Shown here in pieces: positions 17,124 to 26,697 of a stretch of 64,000 nt of DNA. The stretch covers positions 541,501 to 605,500 of the forward strand of contig NZ_CP022254.1 of assembly GCF_003119195.2 (NCBI RefSeq). The letters run 5' to 3'. Below the pieces are notes generated by a model, which was not told the DNA's origin, did not search any database, and saw only the letters and a list, made by a program, of their open reading frames with translations. Source of the stretch: Azospirillum baldaniorum (GTDB lineage Bacteria > Pseudomonadota > Alphaproteobacteria > Azospirillales > Azospirillaceae). Position 1 is the stretch's first letter, and each line of letters begins with the position of its first letter. A program made the position numbers and the translations under genes.

Positions 17124-18374
17124 TCAGGCGAACAGCCCGGTGAAGGGCAGGAACTCCACCATATCCCCGTCATGGATTGCGGTGGCGTCCGCCGGCATGT
17201 CCACCAGCCCGTCGGCCTCGACCATCGAGGTCAGGACGCCGGAGCTGTCGCTGGGAAACTTGTGGGCGACCGGGCGGCCATCGGGTCCGGTCGCCAGACG
17301 GGCGCGCAGGAACTCGCGGCGCCCCGGCTTCTTCCTGAACTCGAAACCGGCAACCACGAGGCAGCGCGGAGCCGGCGCGCTCTCCGCCCCCGACAGGCGC
17401 AACACCAGCGGGCGCCCCACCAGCATGAAGGTCACCATGGCCGAGACCGGGTTTCCCGGCAGGCCGAGGAACGGCGTGGTGCCGATGCGCCCGAGCGCCA
17501 GCGGCTTGCCCGGCTTCAGCGCGAGCTTCCACAGATCGACGGAGCCAAGCTCGCCGACCACCCTCTTCACATGGTCCTCCTCCCCCACCGAGGCGCCGCC
17601 GGAGGTGACGACGAGGTCGGCGGTCGTTGCGGCGTCGGCCAGGGCGGCGCGGGTCACGTCCGGCTTGTCGGGCAGAATGCCGAGGTCGCGCACCTCCGCC
17701 CCCAGCGCGTCGAGCTGGGCGGCCAGCGTGTAGCGGTTGGCGTCGTATATGGTGCCCTCCGGCTTGTCCGTTCCCGGCTCGCGCAGTTCGTCGCCGGTTG
17801 AGAACAGGACGACGCGCAGACGCTTGCGCACCGACAGGCTGGACCGCCCGACCGCGGCGGCCAAGCCGATCTCCTGGGCGCGCAGCCGCAGGCCGGGGGT
17901 CAGCACGACGGACCCCGCCGTCATGTCCTCCCCGGCCTCGCGGATGTTGGCGCCGCGCTTGAGGCTGGCGGGCACCAGCACCGCCCCATCCTCGGCCCGG
18001 CAGTCCTCCTGCATGGCCACGGTGTCCACCCCCGCCGGAATCGGCGCGCCCGTGAAGATGCGCACCGCCTCGCCCGGCCCGACCGTACCGGGGAAGACGG
18101 AGCCCGCCGGCACGCGCCCCACCACCGTCAACCGCCGGACATCGCCTGTCTCGGCACCGTCCGCCGTGCCGAACCCCCAGCCGTCCATCGCCGAGACGGC
18201 GACCGGCGGCACGTTCACCGTCGCCGTCACCGGTTCCGCCAGGATACGGCCGAGCGCGGCGCGCAACGGCACCTCCTCGAGCTCCGTCACCGCGCCGTAG
18301 GTCCGCTGCACACGGGCCAACGCCTCGTCCAGCGGAAGGGGGGCGGCGGGGCCGGGGCCGGCGAAGCAGTCCAT
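17124..18374 (-). CDS. moeA: Molybdopterin molybdenumtransferase MoeA
   Basis: The protein has 416 residues from the ATG at 18374, with GAAGGA 9 nt upstream. It has the N-terminal VSAMDGWGF, a variant of the family MDGYA motif, the GAPIPAGVDTV block near residue 105, and the MoCF-fold VVTSGGASVGEEDHVK near residue 245. MoeA inserts molybdate into adenylylated molybdopterin in the cytoplasm. No other moa/mob gene is visible. The divergent neighbour is an amino-acid ABC operon. TusA and the DUF2478-DUF364 gene 1-3 kb away may belong to the same theme. Confidence 0.93.
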   Translation of the reverse strand: MDCFAGPGPAAPLPLDEALARVQRTYGAVTELEEVPLRAALGRILAEPVTATVNVPPVAVSAMDGWGFGTADGAETGDVRRLTVVGRVPAGSVFPGTVGPGEAVRIFTGAPIPAGVDTVAMQEDCRAEDGAVLVPASLKRGANIREAGEDMTAGSVVLTPGLRLRAQEIGLAAAVGRSSLSVRKRLRVVLFSTGDELREPGTDKPEGTIYDANRYTLAAQLDALGAEVRDLGILPDKPDVTRAALADAATTADLVVTSGGASVGEEDHVKRVVGELGSVDLWKLALKPGKPLALGRIGTTPFLGLPGNPVSAMVTFMLVGRPLVLRLSGAESAPAPRCLVVAGFEFRKKPGRREFLRARLATGPDGRPVAHKFPSDSSGVLTSMVEADGLVDMPADATAIHDGDMVEFLPFTGLFA

Positions 18375-18759
18375 GCGACAATCCTTCTCCCTTGGGGCCG
18401 CCCTCGCGGGGCGGCACCGCGTCATATTACCCCGGATAGTCCGGTGCGCGCTTCTCTTCCACCTTGATCATCGTCAAGACGCGGCGCGGCGCAAGCGTCT
18501 GTTCGTGGACGCACCATCGCGGTGGAGCATGAGAGCAGGGATTCGCGCGGCGATTGTTGGATGCACGAATTAAATTTCGCAGCGCTGTGTTTTCTGCCTT
18601 GCGCATTTGGATCGATCCAAATAGGCTCCACCCAACATCCGGCGCCGGAGGCATCGCCACGGGCGCCGGACGACGAGAGGCCAATAACGAGAATCCCGCC
18701 TGAGGGACCGTTCACCGGACGCACGCAGCGCCCCGGTCTGGTTGCGGAGGGAAAAGCCC
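18375..18759. other. 385-bp divergent intergenic region between moeA and the ABC operon
   Basis: No convincing ORF was found. The middle (about 18540-18640) is A+T-richer than its surroundings and contains one perfect 18-bp palindrome at 18605-18622. It must hold the promoters for moeA (leftward) and the amino-acid ABC operon (rightward). No sigma-70 boxes could be assigned confidently. Confidence 0.6.
18605..18622. promoter_or_regulatory. Perfect 18-bp palindrome, candidate LacI-type operator
   Basis: ATTTGGATCGATCCAAAT is a perfect inverted repeat with a central CG, the layout favoured by LacI-family regulators. It lies 137 nt upstream of the first gene of an operon that encodes its own LacI-family protein (22846-23898). 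That this protein binds here is inferred. Confidence 0.5.
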
Positions 18760-19434
18760 GTGAACTACACCTTCGATTTCAAGGCGGTCGTCGATTCCTG
18801 GGACTATCTGCTCCAGGGCGCCTGGCTGACCGTGCAATTGTCGATCGGCGCCATGGTTCTCGGCCTGATCGTCGCGATTCTCTGCGCGCTGGGCAAGACA
18901 TCCGGGCCGAAGCCGGTCCGCTGGGTGATCAACGCCTACATCGAGGTGGTGCGCAACACGCCCTTCCTGGTGCAGATCTTCCTGATCTTCTTCGGGCTGC
19001 CGACCATGGGCGTCCGCCTGTCGCCCGACCTCGCCGCGCTGATCGCCATGGTGGTCAATGTCGGAGCCTACGCGACGGAGATCATCCGGGCCGGCATCGA
19101 ATCGATCCAAAAGGGCCAGATCGAAGCCGGGCTGGCGCTGGGGCTGAAGCCGTTGCAGGTCTTCCGCTACATCGTCATCAAGCCGGCGCTGCGCACCGTC
19201 TACCCCGCGCTGACCAGCCAGTTCATCCTGCTGATGCTCAGCTCCAGCGTGGTCTCGGCGATCTCGGCGGACGAGCTGACCTCGGTCGCCAACAACATCC
19301 AGTCGCAGACCTTCCGCAGCTTCGAGATCTACATCGTGGTGACCGGCATCTATCTGATGCTGGCGATGATGTTCTCCGCGCTGTTCGCCGGCATCTACAA
19401 GCTGGCCTTCGCCTACGACACCGACCGGCGCTGA
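18760..19434 (+). CDS. Amino acid ABC transporter permease (HisM/GlnP type), first subunit
   Basis: The protein has 224 residues from a GTG at 18760 with GGAGGG 7 nt upstream; a TTG at 18742 is in frame but overlaps that ribosome site. It has five or so membrane helices and the EVVRNTPFLVQIFLIFFGLP block plus the cytoplasmic EAGLALGLKPLQVFRYIVIKPA coupling loop, typical of the His/Glu/Gln permease family. It pairs with the next gene (14 nt gap) as the second half of the channel. Confidence 0.92.
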   Translation: MNYTFDFKAVVDSWDYLLQGAWLTVQLSIGAMVLGLIVAILCALGKTSGPKPVRWVINAYIEVVRNTPFLVQIFLIFFGLPTMGVRLSPDLAALIAMVVNVGAYATEIIRAGIESIQKGQIEAGLALGLKPLQVFRYIVIKPALRTVYPALTSQFILLMLSSSVVSAISADELTSVANNIQSQTFRSFEIYIVVTGIYLMLAMMFSALFAGIYKLAFAYDTDRR

Positions 19435-19448
19435 GGGAGGGCCGAGCC

Positions 19449-20102
19449 ATGATCCGCGCCTTCAGTTACAACGAATTCCTCTTTCTTCTCAGCGCCGTGC
19501 AATGGACGCTGGCGCTCTCGGCCATCGCCTTCATCGGCGGGGCCACCGTCGGGCTGGTCATCGCGCTGGCCCGCACCTCGGACATCAAGGCGGTGCGGCT
19601 GGCCGCCACAGGCTACATCCAGCTGTTCCAGGGCACGCCGCTGCTGATGCAGCTCTTCCTGGTGTTCTTCGGCGCCACGGTGATGGGGCTCGACCTCAAC
19701 CCCTGGGCCGCCGCCGCGCTGGGCCTGACGCTCAACGCCAGCGCCTTCCTCGGCGAGATCTGGCGCGGCTGCATCCAGGCGGTGCCCCGCGGCCAGTGGG
19801 AGGCCGCCTCGGCGCTCGGCCTGCGCTATCCGGGGCTGATGCGCTACGTGATCCTGCCGCAGGCGGTGAAGGTCGCGGTGCCGCCGACGGTGGGCTTCCT
19901 CGTGCAGCTCATCAAGAGCACGTCGCTGGCCGCCATCATCGGCTTCACCGAGCTGACCCGCGCCGGGCAGATCGTCAACAACGCCACCTTCCAGCCCTTC
20001 CTGGTGTTCGGGATCGTGGCGGTGCTCTACTTCCTGATGTGCTGGCCGCTGTCGCTGCTCAGCGCCCGTCTGGAGCGGCGCTACGCCCTCGCCACCCGCT
20101 GA
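19449..20102 (+). CDS. Amino acid ABC transporter permease (HisM/GlnP type), second subunit
   Basis: The protein has 217 residues from the ATG at 19449, preceded by GGGAGGG. It contains YIQLFQGTPLLMQLFLVFFG and the EAASALGLRYPGLMRYVILPQA coupling loop, so it is a paralogue of the previous gene and the second transmembrane subunit of the same importer. The open frame extends upstream into the first permease but has no homology there. Confidence 0.92.
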   Translation: MIRAFSYNEFLFLLSAVQWTLALSAIAFIGGATVGLVIALARTSDIKAVRLAATGYIQLFQGTPLLMQLFLVFFGATVMGLDLNPWAAAALGLTLNASAFLGEIWRGCIQAVPRGQWEAASALGLRYPGLMRYVILPQAVKVAVPPTVGFLVQLIKSTSLAAIIGFTELTRAGQIVNNATFQPFLVFGIVAVLYFLMCWPLSLLSARLERRYALATR

Positions 20103-20137
20103 TCGTCTCCTTTCATAAGAACCGTGAGGAAACCCCA

Positions 20138-20938
20138 ATGACCCTGTCGATCACCCGCCGCCTCGCCGTCGCCGGCGTTATGATGGCTGCTGCCGTCGCC
20201 CTGGCCGTTCCGGCCGCCGCCCAGACCGTCGACGAGATCAAGTCGAAGGGCAAGCTGACCATCGGCATGCTGGTGGACTTCCCGCCCTTCGGGATCACCA
20301 CCGCCGACGGCAAGCCGGACGGCTACGACGCCGACGTCGCCAAGCTGCTGGGCAAGCACATGGGCGTCCCGGTGGAGATCGTTCCGGTCACCGGCCCGAA
20401 CCGCATCCCCTACCTGCTGACCAACAAGGTCGACCTGCTGGTCGCCTCGCTGGGCATCACCCCGGCGCGCGCCGAACAGGTGCAGTTCTCCGAGCCCTAC
20501 GCCGCCATCGAGATCGGTCTGGTCGCCCCGGCTAACACCAAGATCAAGGAGGCCGCGGAGCTGTCGGGCAAGCGCATCGGCGTCGCCCGCGCCAGCACCC
20601 AGGACAACGCCCTGACCGCCGTCGCCCCGAAGGACGCGCGCATCATGCGCTTCGACGACGACGCCAGCGCCGTTCAGGCCATGCTGTCGGGTCAGGTGGA
20701 CGCGCTGGGCCTCAGCAACGTGGTCACCAAGGAGATCAAGAAGCTGGCCCCGCAGGCCAACTACGAGATGAAGTTCGTGCTGAACCGTCAGGTCCAGGGC
20801 ATCGCCATGCGCAAGGGCCAGGACGCCCTGCTGAAGTGGGTCAACGAGTTCATCGAGACCGCGAAGTCGAACGGCGAGCTGAACGAGGTCCACAAGAAGT
20901 GGCTGGGCACCGACCTGCCCCCGCTGACCAAGTCGTAA
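20138..20938 (+). CDS. Amino acid ABC transporter substrate-binding protein
   Basis: The protein has 266 residues from the ATG at 20138, with GTGAGGA upstream. A Sec signal peptide ends near AVPAAAQ (residue 28). The mature part KGKLTIGMLVDFPPFGI and GYDADVAKLLGKHMGV is the SBP_bac_3 (HisJ/GlnH) pattern. It binds a polar amino acid or a related acid in the periplasm. It lies 35 nt after the second permease; a repeated double-hairpin element separates it from the ATPase gene. Confidence 0.93.
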   Translation: MTLSITRRLAVAGVMMAAAVALAVPAAAQTVDEIKSKGKLTIGMLVDFPPFGITTADGKPDGYDADVAKLLGKHMGVPVEIVPVTGPNRIPYLLTNKVDLLVASLGITPARAEQVQFSEPYAAIEIGLVAPANTKIKEAAELSGKRIGVARASTQDNALTAVAPKDARIMRFDDDASAVQAMLSGQVDALGLSNVVTKEIKKLAPQANYEMKFVLNRQVQGIAMRKGQDALLKWVNEFIETAKSNGELNEVHKKWLGTDLPPLTKS

Positions 20939-20948
20939 CGTCGTAACT

Positions 20949-21054
20949 CCCTCTCCCCTCCGGGGAGAGGGCTGGGGTGAGGGGGTTGCGCTTTTGCCGG
21001 ACGGTCCGAGACGCGCATCCCCCTCACCCTCCCCTCTCCCCGGAGGGGAGAGGG
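20949..21054. repeat. Double-hairpin intergenic repeat, family A copy 1
   Basis: The outer arms are themselves hairpins: CCCTCTCCCC-TCC-GGGGAGAGGG at 20949-20971 and CCCTCTCCCC-GGA-type loop-GGGGAGAGGG at 21032-21054. They enclose GGGTGAGGGGG and CCCCCTCACCC, so the whole 106 bp is also an inverted repeat. It lies inside the operon between the binding-protein and ATPase genes and may stabilise the upstream mRNA or set a low ATPase level. It is similar to the copy at 24729-24845. Confidence 0.85.
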
Positions 21055-21080
21055 TTTAAATAGAGCAGGAGGAGTCCCCC

Positions 21081-21869
21081 ATGGCCTCGGCTTACGATAC
21101 CACGGACGTCCCCGCGCCGCGGCCGGTCAGCGGCGAGGTCGTCATCCGGATGGCCGGCGTCCAGAAATGGTACGACAGCTTCCATGTGCTGAAGGACATC
21201 GAACTGGAGGTCCACAAGGGCGAGCGGATCGTCATCTGCGGCCCCTCGGGCTCCGGCAAGTCCACGCTGATCCGCTGCATCAACCAGCTCGAGAAGCACC
21301 AGAAGGGCACGATCACCGTCAACGGCGTCACGATCGACGCCCACCACCGCCACCTCGATCAGGTGCGGCGCGACGTCGGGATGGTGTTCCAGCAGTTCAA
21401 CCTGTTCCCGCACCTGACCGTGGTCGAGAACTGCATGCTGGCGCCCATGCGGGTGCGTGGCACCTCCAAGCAGGAGGCGCGCGACATCGCCATGAAGTAT
21501 CTGGCGCGCGTGCGCATCCCGGAGCAGGCGGACAAATATCCCGGCCAGCTCTCCGGCGGGCAGCAGCAGCGCGTCGCCATCGCCCGCTCGCTGTGCATGA
21601 ACCCCAAGGTCATGCTGTTCGACGAGCCAACCTCGGCGCTCGACCCCGAGATGGTCAAGGAGGTCCTCGACACCATGATCGGGCTGGCCGAGGACGGCAT
21701 GACCATGCTGTGCGTCACGCACGAGATGGGCTTCGCCAAGTCGGTCGCCGACCGCGTCATCTTCATGGACCGCGGCGAGATCGTCGAGCAGGCCACCCCC
21801 GCCGAGTTCTTCACGAACCCGAAGTCCGAGCGGACCCGCAACTTCCTCGGCCAGATCCTTACCCACTGA
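21081..21869 (+). CDS. Amino acid ABC transporter ATP-binding protein (GlnQ/HisP type)
   Basis: This 262-residue ABC ATPase has Walker [11 protein letters not shown]-loop [10 protein letters not shown], signature [15 protein letters not shown] and Walker [14 protein letters not shown], all intact. It is the energy-coupling subunit for the permeases at 18760-20102. It carries an about 20-residue N-terminal extension before the ABC domain. The ribosome site AGGAGGAG lies just after the repeat element. Confidence 0.95.
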   Translation: MASAYDTTDVPAPRPVSGEVVIRMAGVQKWYDSFHVLKDIELEVHKGERIVICGPSGSGKSTLIRCINQLEKHQKGTITVNGVTIDAHHRHLDQVRRDVGMVFQQFNLFPHLTVVENCMLAPMRVRGTSKQEARDIAMKYLARVRIPEQADKYPGQLSGGQQQRVAIARSLCMNPKVMLFDEPTSALDPEMVKEVLDTMIGLAEDGMTMLCVTHEMGFAKSVADRVIFMDRGEIVEQATPAEFFTNPKSERTRNFLGQILTH

Positions 21870-21894
21870 GCCCACCCCACGAAGGACGCTTTTG

Positions 21895-22833
21895 ATGAAG
21901 CCGGAGATCCTCCTCGTCGAATCCATGATGCCGGACATCGAGGCGGCGCTGGACGCGGGCTACACCGTCCACCGCCTCGCCGGGGCGCCCGACCGTGACC
22001 AGCTTGTCGCGGAGGTGGGGCCGCGCGTCCGCGCCGTCGTCACCGGCGGCGGCACGGGCGTCAGCAACGCGATCATGGACGCCTGCCCGAACCTGGGGAT
22101 CGTCGCGATCAACGGCGTCGGCACCGACGCGGTGGACCTGAAGCACGCGGCCGGCCGCGGCGTCCGCGTCACCAACACGCCCGACGTGCTGACCGACGAC
22201 GTGGCCGACCTCGCCATCGGGCTGATGATCGCCGGATCGCGCCGCATGATGGTCGGCGACCGCTTCGTGCGCGCCGGGCGCTGGCCGGGCGGAGGGCTGC
22301 CGCTGGCCCGCAAGGTCACCGGCAAGCGACTGGGCATCCTGGGGCTGGGCCGCATCGGGATGGCCATCGCCCAGCGCGCCGCCGGATTCGGCATGGACAT
22401 CGCCTACACCAACCGCAAGCCGCGCAGCGACGTGCCCTACCGCTTCGTCGCCTCCCCGGTCGATCTGGCGCGGGAGAGCGACATCCTGATCGTCGCCGCC
22501 TCGGCCGGCCCGGACGCCCGCAACATGGTCAACCGCGCGGTGATCGAAGCGCTGGGGCCGGACGGGCTGCTGGTCAACGTCGCCCGCGGCGCCGTGGTGG
22601 ACGAGCCGGAACTGGTCGCCGCTTTGGCCGACGGGCGTCTCGGCGGGGCCGCGCTGGACGTCTTCGCCAACGAACCGCACGCGCCGGAAGCCCTGTTCGG
22701 CCTGGACAACGTCGTCCTGCAGCCGCATCAGGCGAGCGCTACGGTGGAGACGCGCATGGCCATGGGCAATCTGGTGCTGGCGAACCTGTCGGCCTTCTTC
22801 GCCGGCCAGCCGCTGCCGACCGCCGTCGTCTGA
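21895..22833 (+). CDS. NAD(P)-dependent 2-hydroxyacid dehydrogenase (glyoxylate/hydroxypyruvate reductase type)
   Basis: The protein has 312 residues from the ATG at 21895, 25 nt after the ATPase. The Rossmann motif [12 protein letters not shown] is near residue 145. The catalytic residues are visible as Arg in [11 protein letters not shown], Glu in FANEP and His in [13 protein letters not shown], all of the D-2-hydroxyacid dehydrogenase family. It reduces a 2-oxo acid or oxidises a 2-hydroxy acid in the cytoplasm, perhaps derived from the imported ligand. Confidence 0.92.
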   Translation: MKPEILLVESMMPDIEAALDAGYTVHRLAGAPDRDQLVAEVGPRVRAVVTGGGTGVSNAIMDACPNLGIVAINGVGTDAVDLKHAAGRGVRVTNTPDVLTDDVADLAIGLMIAGSRRMMVGDRFVRAGRWPGGGLPLARKVTGKRLGILGLGRIGMAIAQRAAGFGMDIAYTNRKPRSDVPYRFVASPVDLARESDILIVAASAGPDARNMVNRAVIEALGPDGLLVNVARGAVVDEPELVAALADGRLGGAALDVFANEPHAPEALFGLDNVVLQPHQASATVETRMAMGNLVLANLSAFFAGQPLPTAVV

Positions 22834-22845
22834 ATGGCGGCGTGA

Positions 22846-23898
22846 ATGACCATCCTCGACGAGCGCGGCGGACCGGCCCGCATCACCCTGACGGAGGTGG
22901 CGCACCACGCCGGGGTGTCGCGGTCCACCGTCTCGCTCGTCCTGCGCGGCAGCCCGCTGGTCGCCGCCGAGACGCGGGAGCGCGTGCAGGCCGCCATCGC
23001 GGCGTTGGGCTACGTCTACAACCGCGGCGCCGCGACGCTGCGCGCCGCCCGCACCGACACGGTCGGGCTGCTCGTCTGCGAGATCAACAACTCCTTCTAC
23101 GGCGAACTGACCGCCGGGGTGGACGACGTCCTGGGTGAGCAGGGGGTCGTCGCCTTCCTCGCCAACACCGCGGAATCGGGGGAGCGGCAGGACCGCTACC
23201 TCCAGCGCATGCGCGAGCAGAATGTGGACGGGGTGATCATCTGCCCCGCCGCCGGCACCGCGCCGGCCCTGCTGGACCGGCTGCGCCAGTGGCAGCTTCC
23301 CGTCGTCCAGGCGCTGCGCTTCATCTCCGCCCGCGAAGGCGATTACGCCGGGGTCGATTATGAGTTCGGGATGGAGATGGTGACCGAGCATCTGCTGCGG
23401 CTCGGCCATCGCCGCATCGCCTTCGTCGGCGGCAACCTGTCCCACTCCGCCTTCGCCGGGCGCCGTGTCGGCTTCGCCGCAGCCCTGCGCCGCCACGGCC
23501 TGACCCCGGACCTGGTCGTCCGCTGCCCGGCCACCCGCCGCGGCGGGCTGGACGCGGTGGGGCCGCTGATGGACCTTGCCGACCCGCCCACCGCGATGCT
23601 TTGTTACAACGATCTGGTTGCTTTCGGCGTGATGCTGGGGCTGGAGGCCCGCGGTCTGCGGGCTGGACGGGACATCGCCGTGACAGGGTTCGACGATATG
23701 GCCGAAGCGGCGATGAGCCGCCCCGCCCTGACCACCGTCGCGACCTCCGCCCGCCAGATCGGGCAGGATGCCGCCCGCCTGCTGCTGCGCCGCATCGCCG
23801 ACCCGCAGGGCGCGCCGGAGCGCGTGATCCTGCCCGCCCGGCTGGTCATCCGCGAGTCCTGTGGCGCCATGAGAGTCCAACTCGACAAGCACCAATAA
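22846..23898 (+). CDS. LacI family transcriptional regulator
   Basis: The 350-residue protein has an N-terminal LacI HTH (ITLTEVAHHAGVSRSTVSLVL, residues 13-33, split as ITLTEVAHHAGV and SRSTVSLVL), then a hinge region and a periplasmic-binding-like sensor domain from about residue 70 to 335. It starts 12 nt after the dehydrogenase stop, inside the operon. Likely target: the 18-bp palindrome at 18605. The effector is probably the imported compound or a product. An internal position in its own operon suggests autoregulation. Confidence 0.92.
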   Translation: MTILDERGGPARITLTEVAHHAGVSRSTVSLVLRGSPLVAAETRERVQAAIAALGYVYNRGAATLRAARTDTVGLLVCEINNSFYGELTAGVDDVLGEQGVVAFLANTAESGERQDRYLQRMREQNVDGVIICPAAGTAPALLDRLRQWQLPVVQALRFISAREGDYAGVDYEFGMEMVTEHLLRLGHRRIAFVGGNLSHSAFAGRRVGFAAALRRHGLTPDLVVRCPATRRGGLDAVGPLMDLADPPTAMLCYNDLVAFGVMLGLEARGLRAGRDIAVTGFDDMAEAAMSRPALTTVATSARQIGQDAARLLLRRIADPQGAPERVILPARLVIRESCGAMRVQLDKHQ

Positions 23899-23925
23899 CC
23901 AAAGAAAAGCGAAGGCCCGAAGATC

Positions 23926-24690
23926 ATGCCCGATGAGATGAACAACGCCGCATTCAGCGATTCCGTCGACGCTCTGATCCAGGCGCGGAAAAACCGCGAC
24001 TGGCTGTCTGCCCTGCCGACCCGCCCGACCAGCGAAGCCGAGGCCTACGCCATCCAGGACGCCGTGGCCCGCCGCCTCGGCCCGGTGGTCGCCTGGAAGG
24101 TCGGCGCCCGCACGCCGGACACGGAGCCGTTCCGCGCGCCCATCCACGCCGACACGCTGTTCTTCGACACCACGACGCTCCCCGCGGCGGACTATCAGGT
24201 CATCGGCATGGAGGCCGAGATCGCCTACAAGTTCGCCAAGGATCTGCCGCCCCGCGCCGAGCCCTACAGCCGCGAAGAGGTCCTCGACGCCGTCGAGTCC
24301 GTCCATCCCGCCTTTGAGATCGTCGACACGCGCTTCGCCGGCTTCGGCTCGCAGGACGGGCTCAGCCACATGGCCGACCAGTTCAACCACGGCGCCCTGG
24401 TCGTCGGTCCGGCCATCGCTGACTGGCGTTCGCTGGAGCCGCTGAAGGAGCGGGTCGCCCTGGTCGTCGACGGCGAGACGAAGGCCGACACGGTCGCCGG
24501 CAACTCGGCGGGCGAGCCGGTGCGGCTCCTGGTGTGGATGGCCAACACCGGCGCGGTCAGCCTGGGCGGCCTGAAGGCCGGCGACGTGGTGACCACCGGG
24601 TCGCACGTCGGGACCGTCATGGTCCCGGCGGGCAGCACGTCGGTCGCCGTGTACGGGACGATGGGCACCTACGAGCTGACGGTGAAGTGA
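23926..24690 (+). CDS. 2-keto-4-pentenoate hydratase / fumarylacetoacetate hydrolase family protein
   Basis: The 254-residue protein resembles the MhpD/hydratase-decarboxylase branch: AWKVGARTPD near residue 57, GMEAEIAYKFAKDLP near residue 90 with the metal-binding acidic residues, EIVDTRF near residue 127, and LGGLKAGDVVTTGSHVG near the end. Such enzymes hydrate or cleave 2-oxo-enoic acids using Mg2+. It is the last gene of the operon, followed by the family A repeat. Confidence 0.87.
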   Translation: MPDEMNNAAFSDSVDALIQARKNRDWLSALPTRPTSEAEAYAIQDAVARRLGPVVAWKVGARTPDTEPFRAPIHADTLFFDTTTLPAADYQVIGMEAEIAYKFAKDLPPRAEPYSREEVLDAVESVHPAFEIVDTRFAGFGSQDGLSHMADQFNHGALVVGPAIADWRSLEPLKERVALVVDGETKADTVAGNSAGEPVRLLVWMANTGAVSLGGLKAGDVVTTGSHVGTVMVPAGSTSVAVYGTMGTYELTVK

Positions 24691-24728
24691 TCGGACTGCC
24701 CTGGCGCCGACCAGGGCAGCTTTTACAA

Positions 24729-24845
24729 CCCTCTCCCCCCTGGGGAGAGGGTGGCCCGGAGGGCCGGTGAGGGGGTTGTGCATGGCGGTACGTCCGGCAC
24801 ACGCGCATCCCCCTCACCCTGACCCTCTCCCCAGAGGGGAGAGGG
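24729..24845. repeat. Double-hairpin intergenic repeat, family A copy 2
   Basis: Hairpins CCCTCTCCCC/GGGGAGAGGG occur at 24729-24751 and 24823-24845, enclosing GGTGAGGGGG and CCCCCTCACC. The spacer shares ACGCGCATCCCCCTCACCCT with the copy at 20949-21054. It sits between convergent genes (hydratase and edd), where it could terminate both. Confidence 0.85.
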
Positions 24846-24866
24846 AACCTGCAATAGGACCGCCCC

Positions 24867-26669
24867 TCACCCGAACACCGACGCCCCGGCCTCGGCGCTG
24901 CCGACTGCCCGGCGGAACACGCCGAACAGCTCCCGCCCGCAGCCGACACCAGCATCCGCCGGCGCGTCCGCCAGCGAGCGCGCGGTCCATTCCGCGTCGT
25001 CCACCAACACCTCCAGCGTGCCGCGCTCGGTGTCCAGCCGCAGCACGTCGCCGTCCCGCACCCGCCCCAGCGGCCCGCCCGCCGCGGCTTCCGGCGTGAC
25101 GTGGATCGCCGCCGGAACCTTGCCCGACGCTCCCGACATCCGCCCGTCCGTGACCAGCGCCACGCGATAGCCGAGATCCTGAAGCACGCCCAGCGGTGGC
25201 GTCAGCTTGTGCAGCTCCGGCATGCCGTTGGCCTTCGGCCCCTGGAAGCGCACCACCACCACCACGTCGCGGTGAAGCTCGCCGCGGCGGAAGGCGGCCT
25301 GCACCGACTCCTGGTCGGTGAAGACGCGGGCCGGCGCCTCGATCACACGGTGGTCGGGCTTCACGGCGGAGACCTTCACCACCGCGCGCCCCAGCGGCCC
25401 GCTCAGCACGCGCAGCCCGCCCTCCGCCGCCATGGGCGACGACACCGGAGCCAGCACGGCGGGGTCGGCGCTCTTGCCGACCGCCGCGCCGCGCACCAAG
25501 TCATTCCCCTCCAGCCGCAGCGGGCGGCGGTAGGCGGTGATGCCCTCCTCCTCCCACACGGTGGCGGCGTCGCCATGAAGAAGCCCGGCGTCGGTCAGTT
25601 CCCCGATCAGGAAAGCCATGCCGCCCGCCGCCTCGAAATGGTTCACGTCGGCGCTGCCGTTCGGGTAGACGCGGGCGAGCAGCGGCACCACCGCCGACAG
25701 TTCGGCGAAATCCTCCCAGGTCAGGGCGACTCCCGCCGCCGCAGCGATGGCCGGCAGATGCAGCGTGTGGTTGGTCGAACCGCCGGTCGCCAGCAGCCCG
25801 ACCACCGCGTTGACGATGGCGCGCTCGTCGACGATCTCGCCGATGGGCGTGCGCAGGCCGACCACCCGCCGCGCCGCCGCATCGGTCAGCGCGTCGCGCA
25901 GCGCCGTGCCGGGGTTGGCGAAGCTCGCCCCCGGCAGATGCAGCCCCATCATCTCGACCAGCATCTGGTTCGAATTGGCGGTGCCGTAGAAGGTGCAGGT
26001 GCCCGGCGCGTGATAGGACGCGGACTCCGCCTCCAGCAGCGCGTCCTTGTCCAGCTTGCCCTCCGCGTATTGCTGGCGGATGCGCCCCTTCTCCTTGTTG
26101 GGCAGGCCGGAGGGCATCGGCCCGGCGGGCACGAAGACGGTGGGCAGATGGCCGAAGGACAGCGCGCCGATCAGCAGCCCCGGAACGATCTTGTCGCAGA
26201 CACCGAGGCACAGCACGCCGTCGAAGGTGCCGTGCGAGAGGGCGACCGCCGTCCCCATGGCGATGACCTCGCGCGAGAACAGCGACAGCTCCATCCCCGG
26301 CTCGCCCTGGGTGACGCCGTCGCACATGGCCGGCACGCCGCCCGCCACTTGCGCCACGCCGCCCGCCGCGCGCACCGCCGCCTTGAGCCGCTCCGGGTAA
26401 TCGCCGTAAGGCTGATGGGCGGACAGCATGTCGTTGTAGGAGGTGACGATGCCGATGGCCGGGGTAGAGCCGCCGCGCAGCGCCGCCTTGTCCTCCGCCG
26501 CGGTGCAGCCGGCGAAGCCGTGCGCCCGGTTGGCGCAGCCCAGCGCCAGACGCCGCGGCCCCTGCGCCGCCGCGGCCCGCAGCCGCTCCAGATAAGCGGC
26601 GCGGGTGGGCTGGCTGCGCTCGCGGATGCGGCGGGTGACGGCGTCGAAGACGGGATGGAGACTCATCAT
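24867..26669 (-). CDS. edd: Phosphogluconate dehydratase (6-phosphogluconate dehydratase)
   Basis: The protein has 600 residues from the ATG at 26669, preceded by GGAAGGA; E. coli Edd has 603. It has IlvD/Edd features: [21 protein letters not shown] near residue 68, split as [10 protein letters not shown] and [26 protein letters not shown] and [12 protein letters not shown], the Cys residues that hold the 4Fe-4S cluster. It converts 6-phosphogluconate to 2-keto-3-deoxy-6-phosphogluconate in the Entner-Doudoroff pathway. It lies 28 nt after gntK; no eda is visible. Confidence 0.96.
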   Translation of the reverse strand: MMSLHPVFDAVTRRIRERSQPTRAAYLERLRAAAAQGPRRLALGCANRAHGFAGCTAAEDKAALRGGSTPAIGIVTSYNDMLSAHQPYGDYPERLKAAVRAAGGVAQVAGGVPAMCDGVTQGEPGMELSLFSREVIAMGTAVALSHGTFDGVLCLGVCDKIVPGLLIGALSFGHLPTVFVPAGPMPSGLPNKEKGRIRQQYAEGKLDKDALLEAESASYHAPGTCTFYGTANSNQMLVEMMGLHLPGASFANPGTALRDALTDAAARRVVGLRTPIGEIVDERAIVNAVVGLLATGGSTNHTLHLPAIAAAAGVALTWEDFAELSAVVPLLARVYPNGSADVNHFEAAGGMAFLIGELTDAGLLHGDAATVWEEEGITAYRRPLRLEGNDLVRGAAVGKSADPAVLAPVSSPMAAEGGLRVLSGPLGRAVVKVSAVKPDHRVIEAPARVFTDQESVQAAFRRGELHRDVVVVVRFQGPKANGMPELHKLTPPLGVLQDLGYRVALVTDGRMSGASGKVPAAIHVTPEAAAGGPLGRVRDGDVLRLDTERGTLEVLVDDAEWTARSLADAPADAGVGCGRELFGVFRRAVGSAEAGASVFG

Positions 26670-26697
26670 GGCGCGGTCCTTCCAGACGGCGGATTGT

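Noticed and set aside
21859..24783. A 974-codon antisense open frame opposite the dehydrogenase, LacI and hydratase genes
   Set aside because: Its translation is low-complexity His/Gly/Ala/Arg text typical of antisense frames, and three well-recognised proteins occupy the other strand.
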